Below, one piece after another: positions 24,844-33,225 of a stretch of 34,143 bases of DNA; position 1 is the stretch's first letter; every line of letters begins with the position of its first letter. This stretch comes from Frankiales bacterium (GTDB taxonomy: Bacteria > Actinomycetota > Actinomycetes > Mycobacteriales > SCTD01). The DNA is taken from assembly GCA_025965475.1 (NCBI GenBank), contig JAOPWV010000044.1, forward strand, positions 1 to 34,143. The letters are read 5' to 3'. The notes beneath the pieces are model-generated. The model was not told where the DNA came from, did no database searches, and saw nothing but the letters and a program-made list of their open reading frames with translations. The position numbers and the translations under genes were made by a program.

Positions 24844-25794
24844 TCAACGGGCACGCGCTCGGGCGGCCGGGTGGTCCTCCAGGGCCGCGCGGTTCCAGTT
24901 GCCGAGGTCCGCCGCCGCGGCATAGGTCGACTGCAGGAAACCGGCGAGCATCCGGTCCGGGTCGTCCGCCACGCGCACCGCTTCGTACGGAAGCAGGAAC
25001 TCGCCGAGGTCCGCGCTGTAGGAGGCGGCGTCGGGGTCCACCGGGTACTCCCCGAAGCCGTCGGGCTCCGGGTACGCGTAGGCGTAGAACGCGCCCTCCT
25101 CCCCGGCGCCCGACCAGAACCCGCAACTGCTCACCTCGTGGGAGTAGGCCTCGACCATCACCCAGTCCGGGCAGTTCGGTGCCCCACCGGGATGCCGGGG
25201 CGCGGTCCTGCCGGAGAACCGGGTGCAGGCCAGGTCGAAGCCGCCCCAGAAGAAGTGCACCGGGCTGACCTTGCCGATGAAGTGCGACCGGAAGCCGGTC
25301 ATCACCCGCTGCGCCTGCACGAGCTGTCGCCAGTACAACTGCATCGCTGCCGGGTCGTACGACGCGTGTTCCGTGTCGTCCGCGAACGGGATCGCGCGTT
25401 CCACCTCGGTCGGGACGGGCCTGATGGCGAGGTCGAGGTCCAGGTCGTGCAGCGCCGCCATCGTCTCGGCGTAGAACGTGGCCACCGGCTTGGCCTCCAG
25501 CGCCACGGCCTGTTCCGCGCCGTCGCTGGACCGGATACGCAGCTGGTGGTCCCGGAAGTCGAACTCCATGTCGAACAGGCGCCGGCCGTACGGGATGGCG
25601 GAGGTCGTCAGGCCCCGCGGGGTCAGGTAGAGGGTGGTCTGCCACCAGTGGTTGACCATGGGCGCCTGGGCGAGCCGGATCTTGCCGATGATCTGGGTCC
25701 ACATGTGCACGGTGTCCCTGGTGGCCGCCCAGTCCGCCGCGCGCAGAGCCGGCCACGGCTCGGCGCGCACCGCACCTGCGGTCACCTCCGACAT
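24844..25794 (-). CDS. DUF5996 family protein
   Basis: A 316-residue protein recalled as DUF5996: it opens with WPALRAADWAATRDTVHMWTQIIGKIRLAQAPMVNHWW, then LTPRGLTTSAIPYG and FDFRDHQL, and ends with the SHEVSSCGFWSG block. ATG at 25,794 with GGAGGG upstream gives the family-like start. There is no signal peptide or membrane segment. The family is widespread in actinobacteria and proteobacteria, but its activity is not established. It is upstream of the PRC-barrel gene with a 164-base gap. Confidence 0.87.
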   Translation of the reverse strand: MSEVTAGAVRAEPWPALRAADWAATRDTVHMWTQIIGKIRLAQAPMVNHWWQTTLYLTPRGLTTSAIPYGRRLFDMEFDFRDHQLRIRSSDGAEQAVALEAKPVATFYAETMAALHDLDLDLAIRPVPTEVERAIPFADDTEHASYDPAAMQLYWRQLVQAQRVMTGFRSHFIGKVSPVHFFWGGFDLACTRFSGRTAPRHPGGAPNCPDWVMVEAYSHEVSSCGFWSGAGEEGAFYAYAYPEPDGFGEYPVDPDAASYSADLGEFLLPYEAVRVADDPDRMLAGFLQSTYAAAADLGNWNRAALEDHPAARARAR

Positions 25795-25906
25795 GCCGCC
25801 CTCCGATGATCGGGGACCTGCGTGCTGGTCACTGACCCAGCCGGCTGGTCGTACGTCCGGCCATCGGGCTGACTCGCCGATGGCGGCCGCAGGTGGGACG
25901 GTAGGC

Positions 25907-26110
25907 GTGACCCTGGGGAGCGGCAAGGGGCGGCAGCCCGGGCGGGGTCAGGCGGTGCCGGCGATCCCGACGAAGCCGCCAGGCGCGCGCTACCTGCTGG
26001 CGCCGCGCGGGCCGACGCAGTGGGTGCGCAACCTGCGCCAGGCGAGCGAGGGTGAGCTGCGCCGGCTCGCCACGGGCTACCCCGCGTGCCGCGTCGTCGC
26101 CCAGGCCTGA
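25907..26110 (+). pseudogene. fragment of a deazaflavin-dependent nitroreductase-like gene
   Basis: A 67-codon open frame whose centre, GARYLLAPRGPTQWVRNLRQASEGEL, resembles the core of DUF385/Ddn-type deazaflavin-dependent nitroreductases, where a similar RYLV-SPYG-WVRNLR pattern is found. The N-terminal third and the C-terminus of the usual protein of about 130-150 residues are missing, so this is probably a remnant. There is no clear ribosome binding site. Confidence 0.5.
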
Positions 26111-26130
26111 CCGGACGTTGCGCCCGCACC

Positions 26131-26168
26131 GTACGACCTGCGAGGTAGGCGTACCTCGCAGGTCGTAC
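26131..26168. terminator. perfect 17-bp hairpin, terminator or operator
   Basis: GTACGACCTGCGAGGTA (26,131-26,147) is inverted exactly at 26,152-26,168, with a 4-base loop. It follows the nitroreductase fragment by 20 bases and precedes the ABC exporter operon by 93 bases. There is no T-run. It may be a hairpin terminator or a large operator for the exporter operon. Confidence 0.55.
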
Positions 26169-26261
26169 GCAGAAGGGCCGCAAGATCAACCTGCAGCATG
26201 TCGGCAGCACGTCGCCGGCTGCCTACGGTGGGTGAACCACCGAAGAAGGGCTCCACTCCTC

Positions 26262-27179
26262 ATGATCGAGGCTCACGCGCTGACCAAGCGCTACGGCGAC
26301 AAACTCGCCGTGGACGCACTGACCTTCACCGTCCGACCTGGCGTCGTCACGGGCTTCCTCGGCCCGAACGGCGCCGGGAAGTCCACGACGATGCGGATGA
26401 TCCTGGGGCTCGACCAGCCCACATCGGGATCGGTCACCGTCAACGGGAAGGCATACGCCCAGCACGCGGCGCCCCTGCAGGAAGTCGGGGCGCTGCTCGA
26501 GGCCCGGGCCGTGCACACCTCCCGCTCGGCGTACAACCACCTGCTGGCGCTGGCGGCGACGCACGGGATCGCCCGGTCCCGCGTCGACGACGTGATCGAC
26601 CTGGTCGGGCTGCAGGACGTGGCACGCCGCCGCGCCGGCGGGTTCTCCCTCGGCATGGGGCAGCGGCTGGGCATCGCGTCCGCGCTGCTGGCCAACCCGT
26701 CCACGCTCATCCTCGACGAGCCGGTGAACGGTCTCGACCCGGAGGGCATCCGCTGGATCCGCGAGCTGCTGCAGGACCTCGCTGCGGAGGGCCGCACGGT
26801 GTTCGTCTCGAGCCACCTGATGAGCGAGATGGCCCTGACCGCCGAGCACCTGATCATCGTCGGCCGCGGGCGGCTCATCGCCGACACGTCGGTCGCCGAA
26901 CTCATCCGCGGCGCCTCCACCGATGTCGTGGTCGTACGGACCCCGCAGGCCGCGCAGCTGCGTGACGCGCTGGTCGGCACCGACGTGACGGTGTCGAGCA
27001 CGGAGCAGGAGCTGCTGGAGGTCACCGGGCTCTCCGCGTCCCGGATCGGCGAGATCGCCCGCGACCTCGGTGTCGTCCTGCACGAACTCACGCCTCAGCA
27101 CGCCTCTCTGGAGGAAGCCTTCATGGACATGACCCGCGACGACGTCGAGTACCAGGCCGCCACCCGGAGCGCGGCATGA
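26262..27179 (+). CDS. ABC-2 type exporter ATP-binding protein
   Basis: A 305-residue ATPase of the CcmA/DrrA type. Walker A GPNGAGKST, signature region FSLGMGQRLGIASALL, Walker B LILDEPVNGLDPEG and the switch His in VSSHLMSEM are all present. The C-terminal extension of about 85 residues is usual for this class. ATG start. Its stop overlaps the permease start as ATGA. It energises export of an unknown compound, possibly a peptide antibiotic or lipid-like molecule, since this gene pair with a NarL-type two-component system is a common actinobacterial resistance module. Confidence 0.93.
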   Translation: MIEAHALTKRYGDKLAVDALTFTVRPGVVTGFLGPNGAGKSTTMRMILGLDQPTSGSVTVNGKAYAQHAAPLQEVGALLEARAVHTSRSAYNHLLALAATHGIARSRVDDVIDLVGLQDVARRRAGGFSLGMGQRLGIASALLANPSTLILDEPVNGLDPEGIRWIRELLQDLAAEGRTVFVSSHLMSEMALTAEHLIIVGRGRLIADTSVAELIRGASTDVVVVRTPQAAQLRDALVGTDVTVSSTEQELLEVTGLSASRIGEIARDLGVVLHELTPQHASLEEAFMDMTRDDVEYQAATRSAA

Positions 27180-28009
27180 CCGCCGTCGCCGAGGCCCCGA
27201 CGCAGAGCCGCCCCGGGCGGCCGCCGGTTCCGGCCCTGAAGGTCACCCAGGCCCGGGTGTTCACCTCCGAGTGGATCAAGATGCGCTCGTTGCGCTCGAC
27301 CGGCTTCACGCTGCTGGCAGCGGTCGTCGCGATGATCGCCCTCGGCTGTCTGGTCGGCTGGGCGACGAACGCGCACTGGGCGCAGATGGATCCGGGCGAG
27401 CACGCCCACTTCGAGGCCATCGGCCGCAGCCTGGCCGGGGTCAACCTCGCGCAGCTCGCCATCGGCGTCCTCGGGGTGCTGCTCGTCTCCGGCGAGTACG
27501 CGACCGGCATGATCCGCGCGACGTTCTCGGCGGCCCCCCGGCGGCTGCCGGTCGTCTGGGCCAAGGCCGCCCTGTTCGCGGCGGTGACCTTCGTGCTGAT
27601 GCTGATCTCGTCGTTCCTGGCCTTCTTCGGCGGCCAGTACTTCCTGGCCGCCCACGGGACCACGCTGTCCGCTCCGCATGCGCTGCGAGCCGTGTTCGGC
27701 GTGGCCGTCTACCTCACACTGGTCGGCGTGTTCGCCGTCGCTCTCGGATTCATCGTGCGCAGTACGGCGGGAGGCATCGCCACCCTGTTCGGGCTGCTGC
27801 TCGTCCTGCCGGGGATCGGTCAGGTCCTGCCGGCCAGCTGGCAGCAGCACACCCTGCCGTACCTGCCCAGCAACGCGGGCGCCTCCCTCTTCGGCGTACG
27901 CCTCGATCCGACGGCGCTGTCCCCCGGGGCAGGCCTCGCCGTCCTGTGCCTGTGGGTCGTGGCCGGGCTCGCTCTGGCCGCCGTGCTGGTCAAGCGCCGG
28001 GACGCCTGA
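27176..28009 (+). CDS. ABC-2 type exporter permease
   Basis: A 277-residue membrane protein with six predicted segments. The region VFTSEWIKMRSLRSTGFTLLAA at the start is typical of ABC-2 subfamily 3 permeases, and GEYATGMIRATFSAAPRR is the conserved cytoplasmic loop. The ATG overlaps the ATPase stop by 4 bases. It forms the membrane part of the exporter and precedes the sensor kinase gene by 5 bases. Confidence 0.92.
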   Translation: MTAVAEAPTQSRPGRPPVPALKVTQARVFTSEWIKMRSLRSTGFTLLAAVVAMIALGCLVGWATNAHWAQMDPGEHAHFEAIGRSLAGVNLAQLAIGVLGVLLVSGEYATGMIRATFSAAPRRLPVVWAKAALFAAVTFVLMLISSFLAFFGGQYFLAAHGTTLSAPHALRAVFGVAVYLTLVGVFAVALGFIVRSTAGGIATLFGLLLVLPGIGQVLPASWQQHTLPYLPSNAGASLFGVRLDPTALSPGAGLAVLCLWVVAGLALAAVLVKRRDA

Positions 28010-28014
28010 GCCCG

Positions 28015-29289
28015 ATGCTCGACGCGCGCCTGCCACCGACCGCATCTGCCGGCTCGGTGGCAGGCGCGCCCTCGTCCGACCTCGACCGGGACGAGTTCGC
28101 CGGCTCCGCCCCGGCCGGCGCCGTACGACGCCTCCTGGACGCGCGGCCCGCCGCCACCGACGTCGCCGTCGCCCTGCTGCTCGACCTGTTCACCGCGCTG
28201 CCGCTCCTGCACCGGGGCGGCGTCAGCGGGTGGATCTGGCTGCTGGACCAGGTCTTGGTCCTGCCGCTGGCCGTACGCCGCCGCAGTCCGGTCGCCGTAT
28301 TCGCGGTGATCGCCGCGGCCGGCGGGGTGCAGTGGATGACAGGACAACGGCTCCCGGCCGACGTCGCCCTGCTGGTCGCCCTCTACACGGTGGCCGCCCA
28401 CGAGCCACGCCGGAAGGCGGCCGTTGCCGCCTGGATCGTCGAGTCCGGCGTCGTCATGGCGTCGATCCGGTTCGCCCCCACCGGAGACGGTGTCATCGGC
28501 TCGCTCGTGTTCCTGTCTGGTCTGGTCGCCGCCGCCTTCTTCCTCGGCACGTCGCTACGCACCCGGCGGGCCTACCTCGCCTCCGTCGAGGACCGGGCCG
28601 TCCGCCTCGAGCACGAACGCGACCAGCAGTCCCGGCTCTCGGCCATCGCGGAACGCACCCGCATCGCCCGCGAGATGCACGACATCGTCGCCCACAACCT
28701 GTCCGTCATGATCACGCTGGCGGACGGGGCCGCCATCGCGCACCGGACCGACCCGGCGGCGGCCGCCGCCGCCATGGGCCAGGTCTCGGCCACCGGACGG
28801 CAGGCGCTCGCGGAGATGCGCCAGCTTCTCGGCGTGCTGCGCGACGACACCCGGGACGCCGACCTGGGACCGCAGCCGGACCTCGGGCACCTCGACGAGC
28901 TGCTCGACCAGGTCCGTGGCGCAGGGCTCCCGGTGCGGCTGAGCGTCCGCGGGCTGCCACAGCCGCTCCCCGCCACGGCGCAGGCCACGGTGTACCGGAT
29001 CGTCCAGGAGGCGCTGACCAACACGCTCAAGCACGGGCGCGACGTCACCGCGGTGCACGTCGTCCTCGACTGGGGGACGCAGGCGTTGGAGGTCACGATT
29101 GCCGACGACGGCAGTGCGGCGGCGCCCCTCGGCGCTGCCGGCTCGACCGGCGGCCTCGGTCTCGCCGGCATGCGGGAGCGCGCCGCCCTCCATGCCGGCA
29201 CCGTCAGCGCAGGGCCGACCGCCGGGCCGACCACAGCGCCCGCGGGCCGGGGCTGGGTCGTGCAGGCCCGCCTGCCGCTGGGCGGGTAG
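28015..29289 (+). CDS. sensor histidine kinase, NarL/DesK (HisKA_3) type
   Basis: A 424-residue kinase. About four membrane segments lie in residues 40-190 (for example TDVAVALLLDLFTALPLL, GSLVFLSGLVAAAFFLGT), then a short coiled linker and the dimerisation box ERTRIAREMHDIVAHNLS with phosphorylated His222. The ATP-binding part has the N box (EALTNTLKHG) and G box (GGLGLAGMRERA). ATG at 28,015, 5 bases after the permease stop. It probably senses the compound or membrane stress that the exporter relieves, and phosphorylates the regulator encoded next. Confidence 0.93.
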   Translation: MLDARLPPTASAGSVAGAPSSDLDRDEFAGSAPAGAVRRLLDARPAATDVAVALLLDLFTALPLLHRGGVSGWIWLLDQVLVLPLAVRRRSPVAVFAVIAAAGGVQWMTGQRLPADVALLVALYTVAAHEPRRKAAVAAWIVESGVVMASIRFAPTGDGVIGSLVFLSGLVAAAFFLGTSLRTRRAYLASVEDRAVRLEHERDQQSRLSAIAERTRIAREMHDIVAHNLSVMITLADGAAIAHRTDPAAAAAAMGQVSATGRQALAEMRQLLGVLRDDTRDADLGPQPDLGHLDELLDQVRGAGLPVRLSVRGLPQPLPATAQATVYRIVQEALTNTLKHGRDVTAVHVVLDWGTQALEVTIADDGSAAAPLGAAGSTGGLGLAGMRERAALHAGTVSAGPTAGPTTAPAGRGWVVQARLPLGG

Positions 29290-29293
29290 ACCG

Positions 29294-29974
29294 GTGTCCG
29301 TGACCCGCATCCTGCTCGTCGACGACCAGCCGCTCATGCGCATGGGCTTTCGCATGATCCTCGACGCGCAGGAGGGCTTCGAGGTCGTGGGTGAGGCCGG
29401 CGACGGGGACGAGGCCGTCCGGCTGACCGCACGCCTCGACCCGGACGTCGTCCTGATGGACGTGCGCATGCCCGGCACGGACGGCGTGGCCGCCACCCGC
29501 CGCATCGTCGGTTCCGGCAGCGCCTCCCGGGTGCTCATCCTGACGACGTTCGACCTCGACGAGTACGCCTTCGCCGGGCTGCGGGCCGGCGCCAGCGGCT
29601 TCCTGCTCAAGGACGTGCCGCCGGACGAGCTGACCGCCGCGATCCGGGCCGTCGCCAGCGGGGACGCGGTCGTCTCCCCGCGGATCACCCGCAAGCTGCT
29701 CGACAGCTACGCGAGCCAGCTGCCCGAGGACGGCCGGGCCAGGTCGGCGCTCAGCCGTGAGGACGAGCGCCGGCTCGAGCGGCTGACCGGGCGCGAGCGC
29801 GAGGTGCTCGGCGAGGTCGCCGCCGGTCTGAGCAACGCGGAGATCGCCGCCAGACTCGTCCTGTCCGAGGCCACCGTGAAGACGCACGTGACCCGGATCC
29901 TGACCAAGCTCGGCCTGCGGGACCGCGTCCAGGCCGTCGTCTTCGCCTATCAGATAGGCCTCGTCCAGCCCTGA
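29294..29974 (+). CDS. response regulator, NarL/LuxR type
   Basis: A 226-residue regulator. The receiver domain shows LLVDDQPLMRMGF, phosphoacceptor Asp56 in VVLMDVRMPG, the Thr in ILTTFD and the Lys in LLKDVPPDEL. The C-terminal LuxR-type helix-turn-helix reads LTGREREVLGEVAAGLSNAEIA followed by SEATVKTHVTRILTKLGLRDR. GTG start 4 bases after the kinase stop; a second GTG two codons later is possible. It should control the exporter operon. Confidence 0.94.
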   Translation: MSVTRILLVDDQPLMRMGFRMILDAQEGFEVVGEAGDGDEAVRLTARLDPDVVLMDVRMPGTDGVAATRRIVGSGSASRVLILTTFDLDEYAFAGLRAGASGFLLKDVPPDELTAAIRAVASGDAVVSPRITRKLLDSYASQLPEDGRARSALSREDERRLERLTGREREVLGEVAAGLSNAEIAARLVLSEATVKTHVTRILTKLGLRDRVQAVVFAYQIGLVQP

Positions 29975-29999
29975 TCCGCCGGAGCTTTTCGGGCTCGGG

Positions 30000-31457
30000 T
30001 CAGGCGGGGACGACGGCAACGACGTGGTTGCGGCCGTTGCGCTTGGCCGTGTAGAGCGCGCCGTCGGCCCGGGCCAGCAGCTCGGCCGCGTCCTCGCCGG
30101 GCAGCCAGGTCGTGACTCCGCCGCTCACGGTCTGTCCGCGAGGGATGCCGGCCGTCAGCGCGGTGACGATGTCACGGGCGTCGTTGGCCTCGGTCGCCGG
30201 GAGCGCGAGGCCGAACTCCTCCCCGCCGAGGCGGGCCAGCGTCGCCCCGGACGGGATCTTCGACGCCCAGGCGGCGGCCACCTCGGCGAGCAGGACGTCG
30301 CCCGCCGGATGGCCGAAGGTGTCGTTGAAGACCTTGAAGTGGTCGAGATCGAGGACCGCCACCGCCAGCGACTCGCCGGCCGCGAGGGCGCGGTCGAGGT
30401 GGGTGATCAGGGACTGCTCCCAGCCGCGGCGGTTCAGCAGTCCGGTCAGCGTGTCCGTCCGCGCCTGCCGTTCGAGGTCCTGCTGCTGAGCGCGGTGCCC
30501 GGTGATGTCCTCGACGTGCGCGACCAGGTGCAGCGGGCGGCCGTCCGGGGAACGGACGAGGCCTGAGGTCAGCCGCACCCAGATCGGCCGGCCGTCGGCG
30601 TGCACGTACCGCTTGTCCATCCGGTAGTTGTCGCAGCGGCCCGCCAGCACGTCCGCGACGTTGGCGAGGTCAGCGGCCAGGTCGTCGGGATGAGTGATGT
30701 CCTGGAAGGTGACGGCGAGCAGCTCCTCGCGGGTGCGACCGACGAGGTTCAGCATGGCGTCGTTGACGCGCAGCCAGTGGCCGTCCAGCCCGACGAGGGC
30801 GATGCCGATCGGGGCCTGGTCCAGGGCGAGGCGGAACCGCTCCTCGCTGCTCCCGAGGGCCGCGAGCGCGTCGGCGGCCTCGAGCCGGGCCGCGGCGACG
30901 GCGGCCAGCCGCTCGAGCGCGGCGACGTCGGCGGGTCCCAGCGCACCAGGCTGACGGCTCGTCACCGCCACGACGGCCGTCATCTCGCCCTCGTGCATCA
31001 GCGGGACGACGGCGCCGCTCACCACGCCGAGCTTCCGGCAGACCGCCTGGTCCACCCGCGGGTCGTCGCGCACGTCGGCCGAGTAGGCCGACTCACCTGT
31101 ACTGGCGACCCAGCCCAGCAGGGACGCCTCCGTGTCGAGGCAGACACCGCTGGTCCCCCGCAGGCTCCCCGCACCGGCCAGCAGGACCAGATGATCCCCA
31201 GCGTTGCGTACGACGACCGCGCCGTCCGCGGCGCACACCTCCTGCGCCGCGGCGGCCAGGACAGCCATGACCGTCTCGGGTACGGCGGGCGCGCACGCCA
31301 CCTGCTGCTGGGCCTCGACCAGGCGCTCCAGCCGGCTTCCGGCCAGGGCAGCGCGAGGCTGCTCGGGCACGGAGCCGGCCGGGACTCCGGAGCACCCCGG
31401 CGACGACAGGAAGGACGTCACCCTGTCGGTATCGGCCGCAGGGCCCGTCAGGAACAT
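30000..31457 (-). CDS. diguanylate cyclase with GAF and PAS domains
   Basis: A 485-residue soluble signalling enzyme. A GAF-like domain lies at about 40-190, a PAS/PAC unit at about 195-325 (ERFRLALDQAPIGIALVGLDG to HVEDITGHRAQQQDLERQA), then a GGDEF domain at about 326-485. The active site reads GGEEF (411-415) with upstream DLDHFKVFNDTFGH intact, so it should make cyclic di-GMP. The inhibitory RxxD site before GGEEF is absent (PSGA at that place). ATG at 31,457 lacks a clear ribosome binding site. It converges with the response regulator gene. Confidence 0.92.
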   Translation of the reverse strand: MFLTGPAADTDRVTSFLSSPGCSGVPAGSVPEQPRAALAGSRLERLVEAQQQVACAPAVPETVMAVLAAAAQEVCAADGAVVVRNAGDHLVLLAGAGSLRGTSGVCLDTEASLLGWVASTGESAYSADVRDDPRVDQAVCRKLGVVSGAVVPLMHEGEMTAVVAVTSRQPGALGPADVAALERLAAVAAARLEAADALAALGSSEERFRLALDQAPIGIALVGLDGHWLRVNDAMLNLVGRTREELLAVTFQDITHPDDLAADLANVADVLAGRCDNYRMDKRYVHADGRPIWVRLTSGLVRSPDGRPLHLVAHVEDITGHRAQQQDLERQARTDTLTGLLNRRGWEQSLITHLDRALAAGESLAVAVLDLDHFKVFNDTFGHPAGDVLLAEVAAAWASKIPSGATLARLGGEEFGLALPATEANDARDIVTALTAGIPRGQTVSGGVTTWLPGEDAAELLARADGALYTAKRNGRNHVVAVVPA

Positions 31458-31551
31458 CACCCGAACGGTTGAGGCACCTGTGCGGCACGGACCAGCCCCT
31501 CTCCCGGCGGCTGGTACGACCTGATCACGGCACGAGCATCGGCCGACGAGG

Positions 31552-32061
31552 TCAGTACCCGCCAGGATTCGCCGCGCCCCCGGCCGCCGGGGCGGACGCA
31601 CCCGTGGTCAGCGCTCCGGCCATGCCCGCCTTCGCGTGGTACTCGCAGGTGAACACGAGGGTGCCCGACGCCGGCAGGGTCACGGTGAGGGTCATGGCCT
31701 TGTCCGGCGCCAGGTCGTCGTTGATCTTCTGCGCCGCCAGGGTGACGTTGTGCGGCGTCGCCGTCACGTTCCGCAGGTGGATGGTGATCTTCTGGCCGGG
31801 CTTGCCGTGGAGCACCGACGGCCTGAAAGCGAAGTTCTCCGCGGTCATCTCGACCGTCGACCTTTCCGTGACCTCCGCCTGCCCGCGGTTGTTGATCTTC
31901 TGCCCGTCGACGGTCAGCACGGACGGCGCACTCGAGGCTGCGGCCGGGGGCCCACCGGCTGCCGCACCGGCCCCGCCCCCGGAACTGCCCGATCCGCACG
32001 CAGCGATCCCGACGAGCGCCAGTGTGGCGAGCAGCCCGCTGCGGGCCGAGAGGTGACTCAT
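31552..32061 (-). CDS. cupredoxin-like lipoprotein with type 1 copper site
   Basis: A 169-residue secreted protein. It has a signal peptide with lipobox GIAACGSG, an Ala/Gly/Ser linker and a cupredoxin domain. A full set of type 1 copper ligands is visible: His104 (TPHNVT), Cys139, His142 and Met147 (in FTCEYHAKAGM). It should be a lipid-anchored blue copper electron carrier on the outer face of the membrane. ATG with GGAGG upstream. No oxidase or copper operon gene is adjacent. Confidence 0.9.
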   Translation of the reverse strand: MSHLSARSGLLATLALVGIAACGSGSSGGGAGAAAGGPPAAASSAPSVLTVDGQKINNRGQAEVTERSTVEMTAENFAFRPSVLHGKPGQKITIHLRNVTATPHNVTLAAQKINDDLAPDKAMTLTVTLPASGTLVFTCEYHAKAGMAGALTTGASAPAAGGAANPGGY

Positions 32062-32129
32062 GGCTGCTCCTCCTTCCCACGGGTGAAGCGACTGTGCGGC
32101 GGCCCTCTCCGGGAGCGCCATCGGACGAT

Positions 32130-32141
32130 GGTCCTAGGACC
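32130..32141. promoter_or_regulatory. palindrome in the divergent cupredoxin promoter region
   Basis: GGTCCTAGGACC, a perfect 12-bp palindrome 69 bases upstream of the cupredoxin start and 131 bases upstream of the rightward small gene. It may be an operator for either or both; I cannot name the regulator. Confidence 0.35.
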
Positions 32142-32271
32142 GGGCGCGCCGGAATCTCCTGCCCGCGGGCTTGAACGAGTGTGGTTGCGGTACTCCGTCG
32201 CAGGACCGGCGGTGGACCCGTGAGCAGAAACGGGTGGCAGGCGCACCAGGGCTTCCGGGAGGCGGCAGGCG

Positions 32272-32541
32272 ATGGTCACGTTCAAGACCCCCGACGGCAC
32301 CGAAGTGGACCTCGGCTGCGGCGACGACGTCGAGGTGGCCCTGGTGGATCCCAGTGTGCAGGGACGACTACGGGTCCTGGCTGGTCAGGTGACGTCGCTG
32401 CGGCCCGGTCAGAGCGCGGTGTGGGTGCGCGGCATCCGGGTCGACGCGGAGGCCGCGACCGTGCTGCGCTGGATCCCCAGCACCGCGCCCGAGAACCTGA
32501 CCCGGCCGCCCACCGTCTGCGATCCGGGCAGCGTCGGATGA
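32272..32541 (+). CDS. small protein of unknown function
   Basis: An 89-residue protein with a mostly beta-strand pattern (MVTFKTPDGTEVDLGCGDDVEVALVDP). There is no signal peptide or membrane segment. GGGAGG lies upstream of the ATG. Its end overlaps the start of the alpha/beta hydrolase gene by 4 bases (ATGA), so it belongs to that operon. I do not recognise the family. Confidence 0.72.
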   Translation: MVTFKTPDGTEVDLGCGDDVEVALVDPSVQGRLRVLAGQVTSLRPGQSAVWVRGIRVDAEAATVLRWIPSTAPENLTRPPTVCDPGSVG

Positions 32542-33206
32542 GCCGCGCCGTCGACGAGGCGACCTGGCTTGCCGCGGCAGGGGTGCGGCTCGACGTCGAC
32601 GTCCACGTGCCACGGGACGCCGTCGGTGTCGTGGTACTGCCGGACGCCGGGACCGGCACGCGCCACAGCGCACGCAGCGCCGCGGTGGCGGGGGAACTGC
32701 AACGTGGCGGGCTGGCGACCGTCGTGGCCGACCTGCTGACCACCGAGGACAAGCTCGTCGCCGCGACGTTCGATCAGCGCCGCGCGGACGTCGACCTGCT
32801 GGCCGCGCGGCTCGCGGCGCTCGCCTCCTGGACGGCGGAGCACGAACCGACCAGCGGGCTCCGGCTCGGGCTGTACGGCGCGGACACGGGCGCGGCGGCC
32901 TGCCTCGACCTCGCCGCCGACCGGCCGGAGCTGGTGCGGACCGTGGTCTGCGCCGGGGCCCGCCTCGACCTGGCCGACCCCATGCTGGCCCGGGTCACCC
33001 AGTCCGTCCTGCTCCTCGTCGGGGAGCGCGACCGGCCGCTGATCGAGCTGACCGAGACGGCGGCCTCGCGGCTGGGCGGCAAGGCCGCGGTGATCGTCGT
33101 ACCCGGCGCATCGCACCGGTTCGAGGAGCCGGGCGCCTTGGAGGCGGTGGCCGAACTGGCCAGGGACTGGTTCGTCGCACGGCTGCCGGTGGAGGCCGAC
33201 GGCTGA
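32538..33206 (+). CDS. alpha/beta hydrolase (dienelactone hydrolase-like) with Asp at the nucleophile position
   Basis: A 222-residue single-domain alpha/beta hydrolase fold protein. The elbow that normally reads GxSTG is GADTG here, with Asp116 in place of the Ser or Cys nucleophile. The acid (LLVGERDRPL) and base (PGASHRFEEPG) segments are kept. An Asp nucleophile occurs in haloalkane dehalogenases and epoxide hydrolases, so changed chemistry is possible, as is loss of activity. The start overlaps the preceding small gene. Comparable actinobacterial proteins often stand beside phosphoribosyltransferase or stress genes, but none is visible here. Confidence 0.85.
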   Translation: MSRAVDEATWLAAAGVRLDVDVHVPRDAVGVVVLPDAGTGTRHSARSAAVAGELQRGGLATVVADLLTTEDKLVAATFDQRRADVDLLAARLAALASWTAEHEPTSGLRLGLYGADTGAAACLDLAADRPELVRTVVCAGARLDLADPMLARVTQSVLLLVGERDRPLIELTETAASRLGGKAAVIVVPGASHRFEEPGALEAVAELARDWFVARLPVEADG

Positions 33207-33225
33207 GCTGCCTTGGGAACCCGGT

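Noticed and set aside
24673-25809. 378-residue plus-strand frame
   Set aside because: Antisense to the DUF5996 gene, whose sequence is clearly protein-like.
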